Assembly: GCF_018130145.1 (NCBI RefSeq)
Contig: NZ_JAFCMB010000001.1
Location: forward strand, 248,001-312,000
Reading direction: 5' to 3'
Length of the DNA: 64,000 nt
From: Bradyrhizobium sp. AUGA SZCCT0176
Lineage (GTDB): Bacteria; Pseudomonadota; Alphaproteobacteria; Rhizobiales; Xanthobacteraceae
This document shows, piece after piece, positions 8,559 through 17,650 of the stretch. The notes beneath the pieces are model-generated. The model searched no databases. It was given only the letters and a program-made list of their open reading frames with translations, and was not told where the DNA came from. Both the position numbers and the translations under genes were made by a program. How positions within the stretch are numbered: the stretch's first letter is position 1; each line of letters begins with the position of its first letter.

Positions 8559-9824
8559 TCAGGTGTTCATGGAATCGAAGAATTCCGAGTTGTTCTTGGT
8601 GTTGCGGAGCTTGTCGAGCAGGAAGTCGATCGCGTCCATGGTGCCCATCGGATTGAGGATACGGCGCAGCACGTACATTTTCTTGAGGAGCTGCGGATCG
8701 GTGATGAGCTCTTCCTTGCGGGTGCCGGAGCGCGAGATGTCGATCGCCGGGAAAGTCCGCTTGTCCGAGACCTTGCGGTCCAGGATCAGTTCGGAGTTAC
8801 CGGTTCCCTTGAACTCTTCGAAGATGACTTCGTCCATTCGGCTGCCGGTATCGACCAGCGCGGTCGCGATGATGGTGAGCGAACCGCCCTCCTCGATGTT
8901 ACGGGCGGCACCGAAGAAGCGCTTCGGCCGCTGCAGCGCATTGGCGTCGACACCGCCGGTCAGCACCTTGCCGGATGACGGCACCACGGTGTTGTAGGCG
9001 CGGCCCAAACGCGTGATCGAATCGAGCAGGATCACGACGTCGCGGCCGTGTTCAACCAGCCGCTTGGCCTTTTCGATCACCATCTCGGCGACCTGGACGT
9101 GACGCACCGCCGGTTCGTCGAAGGTCGACGAGACGACTTCGCCCTTCACCGAACGCTGCATGTCCGTGACTTCTTCCGGACGCTCGTCGATCAGAAGTAC
9201 GATCAGATAGCATTCAGGATGATTGGCGGTGATCGAGTGCGCGATGTTCTGCATCAGCACCGTCTTGCCGGTGCGTGGCGGCGCCACGATCAGGGCGCGC
9301 TGGCCTTTACCGATCGGGGCGACGATGTCGATAACCCTTGCAGAAAGGTCTTTTCGCGTCGGGTCTTCAAGTTCGAGGCGGAAGCGCTGGTCCGGAAACA
9401 GCGGCGTCAGATTGTCGAAATTGACCTTGTGCTTGGATTTTTCCGGGTCTTCGAAATTGAGCGTGTTGACCTTGAGCAGCGCGAAATAGCGTTCGCCTTC
9501 TTTCGGGCTGCGGATATGGCCCTCGATGGTGTCGCCGGTGCGAAGCCCGAAGCGACGGATCTGCGAGGGCGAGACGTAGATATCGTCCGGGCCCGGCAGG
9601 TAATTCGCGTCAGGCGAGCGCAGGAAGCCGAAGCCGTCGGAGAGAACCTCAACGACACCCTCGCCGATAATGTCGGTTTCCTGGATCGCGAGCTGCTTGA
9701 GGATGGCGAACATCAGCTCCTGCTTGCGCATGGTGCTGGCATTTTCGACCCCGTTCTCTTCCGCGAACGAGACGAGCTCGGCCGGCGTTTTTGCTTTGAG
9801 GTCTTGGAGTTTCATTTCCCGCAT
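8559..9824 (-). CDS. rho: Transcription termination factor Rho
   Basis: 421-residue hexameric RNA helicase. The N-terminal helical domain ([20 protein letters not shown]) and cold-shock-like RNA-binding fold (GFGFLRSP) are followed by the ATPase core with Walker A PPRTGKT, Walker [12 protein letters not shown] and the R-loop region. Length is normal. A second ATG three codons in could also serve as start. It heads the minus-strand block rho-mnmE-mnmG-rsmG-parA-parB. Confidence 0.97.
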   Translation of the reverse strand: MREMKLQDLKAKTPAELVSFAEENGVENASTMRKQELMFAILKQLAIQETDIIGEGVVEVLSDGFGFLRSPDANYLPGPDDIYVSPSQIRRFGLRTGDTIEGHIRSPKEGERYFALLKVNTLNFEDPEKSKHKVNFDNLTPLFPDQRFRLELEDPTRKDLSARVIDIVAPIGKGQRALIVAPPRTGKTVLMQNIAHSITANHPECYLIVLLIDERPEEVTDMQRSVKGEVVSSTFDEPAVRHVQVAEMVIEKAKRLVEHGRDVVILLDSITRLGRAYNTVVPSSGKVLTGGVDANALQRPKRFFGAARNIEEGGSLTIIATALVDTGSRMDEVIFEEFKGTGNSELILDRKVSDKRTFPAIDISRSGTRKEELITDPQLLKKMYVLRRILNPMGTMDAIDFLLDKLRNTKNNSEFFDSMNT

Positions 9825-10081
9825 TGGGGTGGTCCTGTGGAGAATAACTGGAGGAGGGGTGCGAGGGGCTTCGAACGAAAAGCGGACACGAAAAACGGAA
9901 GGTCCGCAGGTCTAAGCGAGGAAAGTGCCGGTAAGGCTTCAAACCTGATGCGGTGGCCGGCTCAACGAGGAGACCGGGACACAACCACATCCGCCTGCGT
10001 GGGGTGGGATTTGGCTAATATAGAAAATCGCCCGCCGCTTCGCAAGCAGGCCTGAAGTACTCCTCGCGCCAAAAAGGCCGC

Positions 10082-10528
10082 CTAGAACGGCCTAACCACG
10101 ACCAGAATAACGATCCCGATCATCAGAACAGTAGGTACCTCGTTGATAATACGATAGAATTTCTGGCTTCGCATATTCTTGTCGGCGGCGAAATCCTTCA
10201 CCCAGCGCGAAAAAAAGCCGTGGACGCCGGACAGCGCGATCACCAGTGCGAACTTGGCGTGAAACCAGCCGGACACGTACCAATGGCCGCTCCAGGCCAG
10301 ATACAGCCCGGCCAGCCAGGTGACCATCATCGCCGGGTTGATGATCGCCTTCAGCAGCCGGCGTTCCATCACCTTGAAGGTTTCGGATTGCTTCGATCCG
10401 ACCTCGGCATCGCAATGATAGACGAACAGCCGCGGCAGATAGAGCATGCCGGCCATCCAGGAGATGACCGCAATCACATGCAGTGCCTTGATCCACGGGT
10501 AGGCCGTGATCGTGATCCACTCGTACAT
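10082..10528 (-). CDS. hemJ: Protoporphyrinogen IX oxidase HemJ
   Basis: 148-residue integral membrane protein of the HemJ/UPF0093 family, which oxidises protoporphyrinogen IX to protoporphyrin IX in bacteria lacking HemY/HemG. Four hydrophobic spans are visible. ALHVIAVISWMAGMLYLPRLF near the N-terminus carries the conserved His and the WMAG-LPR signature, and ERRLLKAIINPAMM is also typical. The ATG at 10528 (MYEWIT) fits the family better than a start seven codons upstream. It lies between rho and the presumed origin. Confidence 0.88.
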   Translation of the reverse strand: MYEWITITAYPWIKALHVIAVISWMAGMLYLPRLFVYHCDAEVGSKQSETFKVMERRLLKAIINPAMMVTWLAGLYLAWSGHWYVSGWFHAKFALVIALSGVHGFFSRWVKDFAADKNMRSQKFYRIINEVPTVLMIGIVILVVVRPF

Positions 10529-10549
10529 CGCGCGTCGCCTTGTCCTCAT

Positions 10550-10981
10550 CGCCGCTTGGAACGTTCAGACGCTCTCAGCATTGCCTGAAAAGCTTTCGCC
10601 AGCGGGGGACGGAGACATATCCTCAATGCACCGCTTCTCTAACTAATATTTTTAGAATCTTAGGTTTGAGTCTAAGTAGCGGTGAATTGGACTCACAACA
10701 AACTGTCCCGCAGTTCTCCCGGCTTGTTCACATCCATCCACATTTCGGCGAGACAATCTGGTCGCTCGAATAATGCGCCTTGCATCAAACGCTTGCGTTG
10801 GTTTGCCCGGAGCTTATGCAGAGACAAATCCACAAATTCTCACTATCGTTCGGATTGGGGATCTGACTTATCCTTTTGGGAGCCCTGTGTAGAAAAAGCC
10901 GGGTTATCCCCGAGAGGGCGATCCAGGGCCAAATCTCTGGGCTAAGGTCCACAAGGATTCACAGGATACACAGGGGTTTTG
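10550..10981. other. oriC: Probable chromosomal replication origin (oriC) region
   Basis: Gene-free 430 bp at a divergent strand switch: hemJ/rho/mnm/par genes leave to the left, ppsR/maf/coaE/dnaQ to the right. An AT-rich stretch lies at 10634-10680. DnaA-box-like 9-mers (consensus TTATNCACA) include TTGTTCACA (10724), CCATCCACA (10734), TTATGCAGA (10814), AAATCCACA (10826), TGTGTAGAA reverse (10886), TTATCCCCG (10904), and a tight tandem AGGTCCACA-GGATTCACA-GGATACACA (10945-10972). The rhizobial origin next to ppsR/hemE and parAB is established for relatives; exact boundaries here are inferred and hemE itself is not in the window. Confidence 0.65.
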
Positions 10982-11821
10982 GTGCCCACGACCGGCAATT
11001 ATTTTCACCTCCATCTGGTCTCCGATTCGACCGGTGAGACACTGATCACCGTGGCGCGCGCGGTGGCCGCGCAGTACGCCAACGTCACCGCGGTCGAACA
11101 TGTCTATCCCTTGGTGCGCAGCCAGAAGCAGCTCGACCGTGTGCTCGATGAGATCGAGGAGGCGCCGGGCATCGTGCTTTTCACGCTGCTGGAAAAGGAT
11201 CTGGTTGGCCGGCTCGAGACCAAGTGCAAGGACATCAACATCCCGAGCCTGTCGATCATCGGGCCGGTGATGCAATTGTTCGAAGCCTATCTCGGTGCGG
11301 CCACCACGGGGCGCGTCGGCGCCCAGCACGTGCTCAATGCCGAATATTTCAAGCGCATCGACGCGCTGAACTACACGATGATCCATGACGACGGCCAGCA
11401 TGTGGAAGGCCTCGAAGATGCCGACATCGTATTGGTCGGTGTATCCCGTACATCCAAGACGCCGACCTCGATCTATCTCGCCAACCGCGGCATCCGCACC
11501 GCGAATGTCCCGCTGGTGCCGGGCATTCCGGCGCCGCATCAGCTGGAGACGCTGAAGAAGCCGCTGGTGGTCAGCCTCCATGCGACGCCGGAGCGCCTGA
11601 TTCAGGTACGGCAAAACCGGCTCCTGAGCATGGGCGCCGATTCCGGCAACGACGATTATATCGATCGCCAATCCGTCACCGATGAAGTGGCATATGCGCG
11701 GCGGCTCAGCGCCAAGTTCGGCTGGGCGCAGCTCGACGTGACGCGGCGGTCGATCGAGGAAACTGCGGCCGCTATTTTGAAACTTTTCACCGACCGGCAG
11801 CGGCAACGGCTTCCGGAATGA
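10982..11821 (+). CDS. ppsR: Pyruvate, phosphate dikinase / PEP synthase regulatory protein (DUF299)
   Basis: 279-residue bifunctional kinase/pyrophosphorylase that reversibly phosphorylates a threonine in PPDK or PEP synthase using ADP. The family opening [14 protein letters not shown] and the nucleotide-binding loop [11 protein letters not shown] (mid-protein) are clear. The GTG at 10982 is favoured, with AGGGG just upstream; a TTG one codon earlier is possible. First gene to the right of the presumed origin, followed 10 bases later by maf. Confidence 0.92.
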   Translation: MPTTGNYFHLHLVSDSTGETLITVARAVAAQYANVTAVEHVYPLVRSQKQLDRVLDEIEEAPGIVLFTLLEKDLVGRLETKCKDINIPSLSIIGPVMQLFEAYLGAATTGRVGAQHVLNAEYFKRIDALNYTMIHDDGQHVEGLEDADIVLVGVSRTSKTPTSIYLANRGIRTANVPLVPGIPAPHQLETLKKPLVVSLHATPERLIQVRQNRLLSMGADSGNDDYIDRQSVTDEVAYARRLSAKFGWAQLDVTRRSIEETAAAILKLFTDRQRQRLPE

Positions 11822-11831
11822 CGCGGCTACC

Positions 11832-12440
11832 ATGAGCATCTGGCTTGGAAAAGACCCGCTAGTCCTGGCTTCGCAGAGCCGCGCGCGGCAGATGCTGCTG
11901 GCCAACGCCGGCATCGCCTTTGAAGCTGTTCCGGCCGATATCGATGAGCGCGCCGTGCAAAAGGAGTCCGGGCTTTCGGCACCCGGCGAAATCGCCAAGT
12001 TGCTGGCGCGAGAAAAGGCGCTGTGGGTTTCGCGGCAAAAACCCGGCCGCTACGTTGTTGGCGCCGACCAGACCCTGGCGCTTGGAGACCGGTTGTTCAG
12101 CAAGCCTGCCGGGCGTGCCGCAGCAGCGGAGCAATTGGGTTCGCTCGCCGGCAAGCGCCACGAATTGCACTCGGCATTTGCCGTTGCCCGCGACGGCAAG
12201 ATATTGTTCGCCGATGTTAGCGTTGCACACATGACCATGCGATCGCTAAGCAAAGGCGAGATCGAGGCCTATCTGGACCAGGCGGGAGAGGCGGTAACAA
12301 CCAGCGTCGGCGCCTATCAGCTGGAAGGGCTCGGGGTGCATTTGTTCGAGCGCATTGAAGGCGATCATTTTACCATCCTCGGCCTGCCGCTGCTGCCGCT
12401 GCTCGCATTCTTGCGCGGTGAGCGGTTGCTCGGTGTCTGA
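11832..12440 (+). CDS. maf: Maf-family nucleoside triphosphate pyrophosphatase
   Basis: 202-residue house-cleaning enzyme that hydrolyses non-canonical or pyrimidine nucleoside triphosphates. The start LVLASQSRARQMLLANAGI matches the (A/G)S.S..R..LL motif, and VVGADQTL supplies the catalytic aspartate. Whether it is of the dTTP/UTP or 7-methyl-GTP subtype cannot be settled by eye. It lies 10 bases after ppsR and 23 before coaE, so likely one operon. Confidence 0.9.
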   Translation: MSIWLGKDPLVLASQSRARQMLLANAGIAFEAVPADIDERAVQKESGLSAPGEIAKLLAREKALWVSRQKPGRYVVGADQTLALGDRLFSKPAGRAAAAEQLGSLAGKRHELHSAFAVARDGKILFADVSVAHMTMRSLSKGEIEAYLDQAGEAVTTSVGAYQLEGLGVHLFERIEGDHFTILGLPLLPLLAFLRGERLLGV

Positions 12441-12463
12441 ACTCTCAAACAACGGCGATCTGA

Positions 12464-13063
12464 ATGCTGATCCTTGGACTGACCGGTTCGATCGGAATGG
12501 GAAAATCCACCACCGCAAAACTGTTCGCGGAGGCGGGGGTTCCCGTGTACGACGCCGATGCGGAGGTGCACAAAATCTATGAGGGTGAGGCTGCGCCGGC
12601 GATCGAAGCGGCGTTTCCCGGCACCACCGTGGACGGCAAGGTCGATCGCGCGCTGCTCTCCGTCCAGGTGGTGCACGATCCCGATGCCATGAAGCAGCTT
12701 GAGCAGATCGTTCATCCGATGCTCGGCGCCTCGCGAAAGACATTCTTCGAAGATGCGGAAGCGGCGGGCAAGCCGGTGGTGCTGTTGGATATCCCGCTGC
12801 TGTATGAGACCGGCGGCGAGAAGCGTGTCGATGCGGTCGTGGTGGTGACGACGACGCCCGAAATGCAGCGCGAACGCGTGCTGGCGCGCGGCACGATGGA
12901 CGAAGCGCGCTTTGACGCCATTGTGGCGCGGCAGCTACCTGATGCGGAAAAGTGCAAGCGCGCTGATTTCGTGGTGGATACCTCGCATGGTCTCGACCCC
13001 GTGCGCGCCCGTATCAGGGACATTCTGGCCGAGGTTGTTAAGATGCCGCAGCGGCGGACGTGA
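12464..13063 (+). CDS. coaE: Dephospho-CoA kinase
   Basis: 199-residue P-loop kinase for the last step of coenzyme A synthesis, phosphorylating the 3'-OH of dephospho-CoA. P-loop GSIGMGKST at residues 8-16, the DADAEVH substrate motif, and the [12 protein letters not shown] segment are all present. Placed between maf and dnaQ, the common alphaproteobacterial arrangement, but without the aroE gene that often separates maf and coaE in relatives. Confidence 0.94.
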   Translation: MLILGLTGSIGMGKSTTAKLFAEAGVPVYDADAEVHKIYEGEAAPAIEAAFPGTTVDGKVDRALLSVQVVHDPDAMKQLEQIVHPMLGASRKTFFEDAEAAGKPVVLLDIPLLYETGGEKRVDAVVVVTTTPEMQRERVLARGTMDEARFDAIVARQLPDAEKCKRADFVVDTSHGLDPVRARIRDILAEVVKMPQRRT

Positions 13064-13082
13064 TTCGCTGACTTTCCGGCCC

Positions 13083-13147
13083 GGTCTTTTTGTTTGACGC
13101 GTTTTCCTTACGCGAACCGGTACCCACTTCGCTCGAAAACGCTTTAG
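13083..13147. repeat. Intergenic repeat, family D (copy 1)
   Basis: TTGACGCGTTTTCCTTACGC followed by GAACCGGTACCCACTTCGC and TCGAAAACGCTTTAG. It lies between coaE and dnaQ. The same phrase recurs in inverse orientation at 37.5 kb and in partial form at 20.3, 22.8, 45.3 and 53.7 kb. Confidence 0.75.
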
Positions 13148-13156
13148 AGAAAACCC

Positions 13157-13855
13157 ATGCGTGAAATCGTTCTCGATACCGAAACCACCGGCCTTGATCC
13201 GCTGCGCGGCGACCGGCTGGTCGAGATCGGCTGTATCGAGATCTACAACCGCATGCCGACCGGGCAGACGTTTCACGTTTACATCAATCCCGAACGCGAC
13301 ATGCCGGCCGAGGCGTTCGCGGTGCATGGTCTGTCCGCCGAGTTCCTGTCCACCAAGCCACTGTTCACGGAAGTCGTGGAGCAGTTCCTGGAATTCATCG
13401 CCGATGCGCCGTTGGTGATCCACAACGCATCGTTCGACATCAGCTTCATCAATGCCGAACTCGACCGGATCAAACGGCCGGTGATCGCACGTGATCGGCT
13501 GGTCGATACCTTGCTGCTGGCGCGCCGCAAGCATCCCGGCGTGTCCAACAGGCTCGATGATCTCTGCTCGCGCTATTCGATCGACAATTCCCGCCGCACC
13601 AAGCACGGCGCGCTGCTTGATTCCGAATTGCTGGCTGAGGTCTATATCGACCTGATCGGAGCACGGCAGTCGCAGCTGGTCCTGGCCTCGGAGACACGCG
13701 AGTCGCGGGCGGAGCGGACCGGCGACATGCCGCGCCGGCAGCGCGAGACGCCGCTCGCACCCCGAATCACCGATGCCGACCGCGAGGCGCACCGGGCCTT
13801 TGTCGCCACGCTGGGCGACAAGCCGATCTGGAACGAGTTTCTGGGAGCCGCTTGA
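13157..13855 (+). CDS. dnaQ: DNA polymerase III, epsilon subunit (proofreading exonuclease)
   Basis: 232-residue DEDDh 3'-5' exonuclease. ExoI motif LDTETTGLD at residues 6-14, ExoII HNASFDISFIN, and ExoIII with KHGALLDSELLAEVY supply the four acidic metal ligands and the catalytic histidine. The C-terminal tail probably binds the alpha subunit. Fourth gene outward from the presumed origin on the plus strand. Confidence 0.95.
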   Translation: MREIVLDTETTGLDPLRGDRLVEIGCIEIYNRMPTGQTFHVYINPERDMPAEAFAVHGLSAEFLSTKPLFTEVVEQFLEFIADAPLVIHNASFDISFINAELDRIKRPVIARDRLVDTLLLARRKHPGVSNRLDDLCSRYSIDNSRRTKHGALLDSELLAEVYIDLIGARQSQLVLASETRESRAERTGDMPRRQRETPLAPRITDADREAHRAFVATLGDKPIWNEFLGAA

Positions 13856-13889
13856 AACGCTGCAGCGGCGTTTAGCCGCTGAGCGTCCG

Positions 13890-14378
13890 TTAGCTGGGTT
13901 TCGCGCCCGAAGCAGCCTGCGCCGCCGCCTGCCGCTCCATGTTCTGGCGGTAGAGGCCGACGAAATCCACGGGATCGAGCATCAGTGGGGGGAACCCGCC
14001 GTCACGCACCGCGGTGGCAATGATCTCGCGTGCGAACGGGAACAATAGCCGCGGGCATTCGATCATGACCAGCGGGTGCAGGTTTTCCTTCGGCACATTG
14101 ACGATGCGGAACACGCCCGCATAGGCGAGGTCGAACGAAAACATGACCTTGCCGGCATTTTCCGCCTTGCCCTCGATCGAAAGCGTCACCTCGAACTCGC
14201 TTTCGGAGAGATTATTGGCGCCGACATTGATCTGGATATTGATGGCCGGCTGCTGCTGCTGAGGCGCCAGCGATCCCGGGGCGTTCGGATTCTCGAACGA
14301 CAGGTCCTTGGTATACTGCGCCAATACGTTGAGCTGGGCAGGGGCCTGCTCTGCGGGCGCGCCGTTACCGTTGGTCAT
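13890..14378 (-). CDS. secB: Protein-export chaperone SecB
   Basis: 162-residue tetrameric chaperone delivering unfolded preproteins to SecA. The segments [43 protein letters not shown] and the [26 protein letters not shown] block are diagnostic. Convergent with dnaQ and divergent from the tim44-like gene, as in other alphaproteobacteria. Confidence 0.96.
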   Translation of the reverse strand: MTNGNGAPAEQAPAQLNVLAQYTKDLSFENPNAPGSLAPQQQQPAINIQINVGANNLSESEFEVTLSIEGKAENAGKVMFSFDLAYAGVFRIVNVPKENLHPLVMIECPRLLFPFAREIIATAVRDGGFPPLMLDPVDFVGLYRQNMERQAAAQAASGAKPS

Positions 14379-14817
14379 GAAACTCTCCTAAAAACGCTGG
14401 CGAGCGGAGCCCGGGTTATAGTCTGAATTCGCTCGGCGGGCGGAAATGCCATTGCCGGGCGAGTGGCTATCATAGCCCCGCCTTATTCCACAAGGACGAC
14501 GGACTGAAGGCGGGTCCGGCCAACCGCCATTTGTGACAGATATGGCTAATAGCGCGCGGCCAGCCTCCCAGCGAGCCCCTTTGGGGTCATCCTAAATAAT
14601 TGAATATGCGTGATTTCCGGACATGATCGGATTTCCCCTCGCGGCCAAAACGCGCTACAATTCACCCGCGCCAAAACGCGCCATTGGCCGGGCAAAGTTT
14701 CATGCCTACATGCTGCAGTGTCGATTGAAGATGTAATCTCTGCCGTTCCCGGGCTCATGAGGGAACCCTCGACCGCCGGACCCGTTGCCGGCGTTAGAAC
14801 CAGAAAGCGAATACGAC
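14379..14817. other. 439-bp gene-free gap between secB and tim44-like gene
   Basis: Divergent promoter region. Many relatives carry fxsA here, but I see no open frame resembling FxsA. A short dyad AGCCCCTTTGGGGT-like element (near 14574-14588) is present. No recognised operator was found. Confidence 0.4.
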
Positions 14818-15522
14818 GTGGATATTTACACTATCATCTTCCTGGCGCTGGCCGTCTTCATCTTCCTGCGCCTGCGCAGCGTCCTCGGACAGCGCACTGG
14901 AGGCGAACGGCCGCCCTATGATCGCGCCGCGCCGAACGTCGTGCAGCGTACGCAGGACAACAACGTCGTGCCGATGCCCGGTGCCGTGATCGATCAGACG
15001 CCGTTGGCGCCGACCGCGGACGTTGCGCCGGCGACCGACCGCTGGAAGGGCATTGCGGAAGCGGGCACGCCGCTGGCGCAAGGGCTCGACGCGCTTGTCG
15101 CGCAGGATTCCTCGTTCGATCCCCGTCACTTCCTCTCCGGTGCCCGCAGCGCCTACGAGATGATCGTGCTGGCGTTTGCCAATGGCGACCGCCGCGCGCT
15201 CAAGGATCTGTTGTCGAGCGAGGTCTATGAGAGTTTCGACTCCGTGATCAAGGATCGCGAGAAGCACGAGCAGAAAACCGAAACGCGGTTTGTTTCGATC
15301 GACAAGGCCGAACTGGTGGGTGCGGAAGCCCGCGACAAGGCGGCACAGCTGACGGTGCGGTTCGTGTCGCAGATGATCTCGGTCACCCGCGACAAGACCG
15401 GCGCCATTGTCGATGGAACGCCGGATAAGGTCGCCGATATCACCGATGTCTGGACATTTGCCCGCGACACGAGTTCCCGCGATCCGAACTGGAAGTTGGT
15501 TGGCACCGGAAGCGCCAGCTAG
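14818..15522 (+). CDS. Tim44/TimA-like domain membrane-anchored protein
   Basis: 234-residue protein with one N-terminal membrane span (IYTIIFLALAVFIFLRLRSVLG, residues 3-24), a low-complexity linker, and a C-terminal Tim44-like domain (FLSGARSAYEMIVLAFANGD, LKDLLSSEVYESFDSVI). The family is related to mitochondrial import protein Tim44; the bacterial role is not well defined but secB linkage is common. The GTG at 14818 (V/M-DIYTIIF) is preferred to an upstream TTG at 14785. Confidence 0.87.
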   Translation: MDIYTIIFLALAVFIFLRLRSVLGQRTGGERPPYDRAAPNVVQRTQDNNVVPMPGAVIDQTPLAPTADVAPATDRWKGIAEAGTPLAQGLDALVAQDSSFDPRHFLSGARSAYEMIVLAFANGDRRALKDLLSSEVYESFDSVIKDREKHEQKTETRFVSIDKAELVGAEARDKAAQLTVRFVSQMISVTRDKTGAIVDGTPDKVADITDVWTFARDTSSRDPNWKLVGTGSAS

Positions 15523-17053
15523 CGCGCACAGCCTTGTAAGGTCTCTTGCAAGGCTGGCGCTGGCTGCGATCGCTATCGCGTTGTCACTGGCTCCCCTGGA
15601 CGCATCTGCCGCGCGTCGGACGCGGTCGCATTCACATCCGCCATCGCATCCGGTATCCGAGCGTCACCTTCCTTATCCGCAGCTGGATTTGCCGTTCCAG
15701 ATCACCAACACCCAATATGCGCCGGTCGCCTGGTCCGACATCACCGGCTGGCGCGAAGACGATCATCTCGCCGCCTACAAGACCTTTCGCGACAGCTGCA
15801 AGCCGATAGCAGCGCAAACCAAGCCACCATCCGAACCGAAAGCGATTGGTACCTCGCTGCGCTATCCCTGCCGGGTCGCCAGGGGCCTCGAGCTAACCGA
15901 CGGCGCCAGGGCGAAAGCGTTCTTCGAGGAGCATTTTCTGCCCTTGCGGATATCGCGGCTCGGCGAGCCCGAGGGCTTTGTCACCGGCTATTACGAGCCC
16001 ATCGTCGACGGCTCGCGGACGGAGAACGAGGTCTACAAAGTGCCGGTCTATCGTCGGCCGTCCAATCTGTTCGTTCGCGGCGCCACGCAGAGCTCGGCCG
16101 GGTTGCCCAACGGGGGCAAGGTGTTTCGCAAGATTGGCCGCCGCAAGTTGGTGCCCTATTACGATCGCGCCGAGATCGAGGACGGTGCGATTGAGGGCCG
16201 CGGCCTCGAGATCTGCTGGCTGAAAGACCAGACCGATCTGCTGTTCTCGCAGATCCAGGGTTCGGCGCGGGTCAGCCTAGATGATGGCTCGACCGTTCGC
16301 ATCAATTACGATGCGCATAATGGTTATCCCTATACGCCGGTCGGCCGCATCCTGATCGAACGCAACATCATCCCCAGGGATCAGATGTCGATGCAGAAGA
16401 TCCGGGAGTGGATGACGGCGAACCCCGATGGCGCCAACGAGTTGCGTCGCCAGAACCGGTCCTACGTGTTCTTCCGGGAGGTAAACCTCTCCGACAAGGA
16501 CGAAGCCGTCGGCGCCCAGGGCGTGCCGCTGACGCCGGGCCGCTCGATCGCGGTTGATAAAGCACTGCATGTCTACGGCACGCCGTTCTTCATCGAGGGC
16601 GAGTTGCCGATCGAAACCGATATATCCAAAACGCCGTTTCGGCGGCTGATGATAGCGCAGGATACCGGCTCGGCGATCGTCGGGCCCGCCCGCGCCGACC
16701 TCTATCTCGGCGCCGGGGCTGACGCCGGCAAGGTAGCAGGCCGCTTCCGCCATCCTATGCGTTTTGTCATGCTGCTGCCGAAGAGCCTCGATCCTTCCGC
16801 GCGTGGCCGCAAGATGCCGGTGCCGGACGAGCGGCCGTCGGAGAAAATCGCAAAGCTGTTTCCGCAGGTTGATCCGTTAAAGGATCCGAAGAACGCCACT
16901 CCCGCTGCAACGCCGGCCGTGACAGCACCCACATCCGCCGCGCAGGCTGCTGTGGTAAAACCGGTGCCGCTGCCGGCGGCCCGTCCCGATGTCAAACCGG
17001 TTTCCGAACCGGTCCGCCACCGCCACACTCGCCGCTTCCGCCACCGTCAATGA
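15500..17053 (+). CDS. mltA: Membrane-bound lytic murein transglycosylase A
   Basis: About 517 residues. A signal sequence (RSLARLALAAIAIALSLAP..ASA) is followed by the MltA domain (GYYEPIVDGSRTENEVYKVPVYRRP) and the 3D domain with the catalytic-Asp motif QDTGSAIVGPARADLYLGAG. It cleaves the MurNAc-GlcNAc bond forming anhydro-muropeptides. The tail is Pro/Ala-rich and ends in a His/Arg cluster. No ATG precedes the signal peptide closely; TTG at 15500 with GGAAG upstream is the best guess, overlapping the previous stop, but starts up to 15407 are open. Confidence 0.88.
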   Translation: MAPEAPASAHSLVRSLARLALAAIAIALSLAPLDASAARRTRSHSHPPSHPVSERHLPYPQLDLPFQITNTQYAPVAWSDITGWREDDHLAAYKTFRDSCKPIAAQTKPPSEPKAIGTSLRYPCRVARGLELTDGARAKAFFEEHFLPLRISRLGEPEGFVTGYYEPIVDGSRTENEVYKVPVYRRPSNLFVRGATQSSAGLPNGGKVFRKIGRRKLVPYYDRAEIEDGAIEGRGLEICWLKDQTDLLFSQIQGSARVSLDDGSTVRINYDAHNGYPYTPVGRILIERNIIPRDQMSMQKIREWMTANPDGANELRRQNRSYVFFREVNLSDKDEAVGAQGVPLTPGRSIAVDKALHVYGTPFFIEGELPIETDISKTPFRRLMIAQDTGSAIVGPARADLYLGAGADAGKVAGRFRHPMRFVMLLPKSLDPSARGRKMPVPDERPSEKIAKLFPQVDPLKDPKNATPAATPAVTAPTSAAQAAVVKPVPLPAARPDVKPVSEPVRHRHTRRFRHRQ

Positions 17054-17646
17054 AACGCCGGACGTCGAGCTCGATCCCCGAAATACCAATGCCGCCGCGG
17101 CGCCAGCGCAGCCTCAGCGAAGAGGAGCGTGCGCTGTGGGAAAGCGTGGCCAAGCAGGTCAAGCCGCTGCGCAAGCGGCGCCGCGCCGTCAAGCCGCCGG
17201 CAGCCGCGCCGGAGGCGGAAGCCAGTGTCGCCGCCAACCCCGTTGCGTCACCGAAGGCGATGCCTTCGCCACGAATCATTCCTCCGTCACGGCCGGAGCC
17301 GCCACCGCTGGCGCCGATCGGACGCCGTGAACGCTCACAGCTTTCGCGTGGCCGGAAAGAGATCGACGCCCGGCTCGATTTGCACGGCATGACGCAGATC
17401 CGCGCGCACCGCGTGCTGCTGACCTTCCTGCAGCGCGCGCACAGCGATGGCCTCACCTTCGTGCTCGTCATCACCGGCAAGGGCAAAGTGGGCGGCTCCG
17501 AGGCCGAGCGCGGCGTGTTGCGCCGTCAGGTGCCGCAATGGCTCAGCCTGCCGGAATTCCGCTCGCTGGTGGTCGGATTCGAGGAAGCCCATATCGGCCA
17601 CGGCGGCGAGGGCGCGCTGTATGTGCGGGTGCGGAGGGTCAGGTGA
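17050..17646 (+). CDS. Smr-domain endonuclease-like protein
   Basis: 198 residues. Basic, Ala/Pro-rich N-terminal half, then an Smr domain with LDLHGMTQ and VLVITGKGK, the two conserved motifs of this nuclease fold (also in the C-terminus of MutS2). Role in alphaproteobacteria is not fixed; Smr proteins can cut branched DNA or RNA. The ATGA overlap with mltA indicates translational coupling. Confidence 0.88.
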   Translation: MKRRTSSSIPEIPMPPRRQRSLSEEERALWESVAKQVKPLRKRRRAVKPPAAAPEAEASVAANPVASPKAMPSPRIIPPSRPEPPPLAPIGRRERSQLSRGRKEIDARLDLHGMTQIRAHRVLLTFLQRAHSDGLTFVLVITGKGKVGGSEAERGVLRRQVPQWLSLPEFRSLVVGFEEAHIGHGGEGALYVRVRRVR

Positions 17647-17650
17647 GTAT

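Noticed and set aside
13262..13275. Possible additional parS (GTTTCACGTTT) in dnaQ
   Set aside because: Only half of the palindrome matches; the right arm is TTACATC instead of GAAAC.
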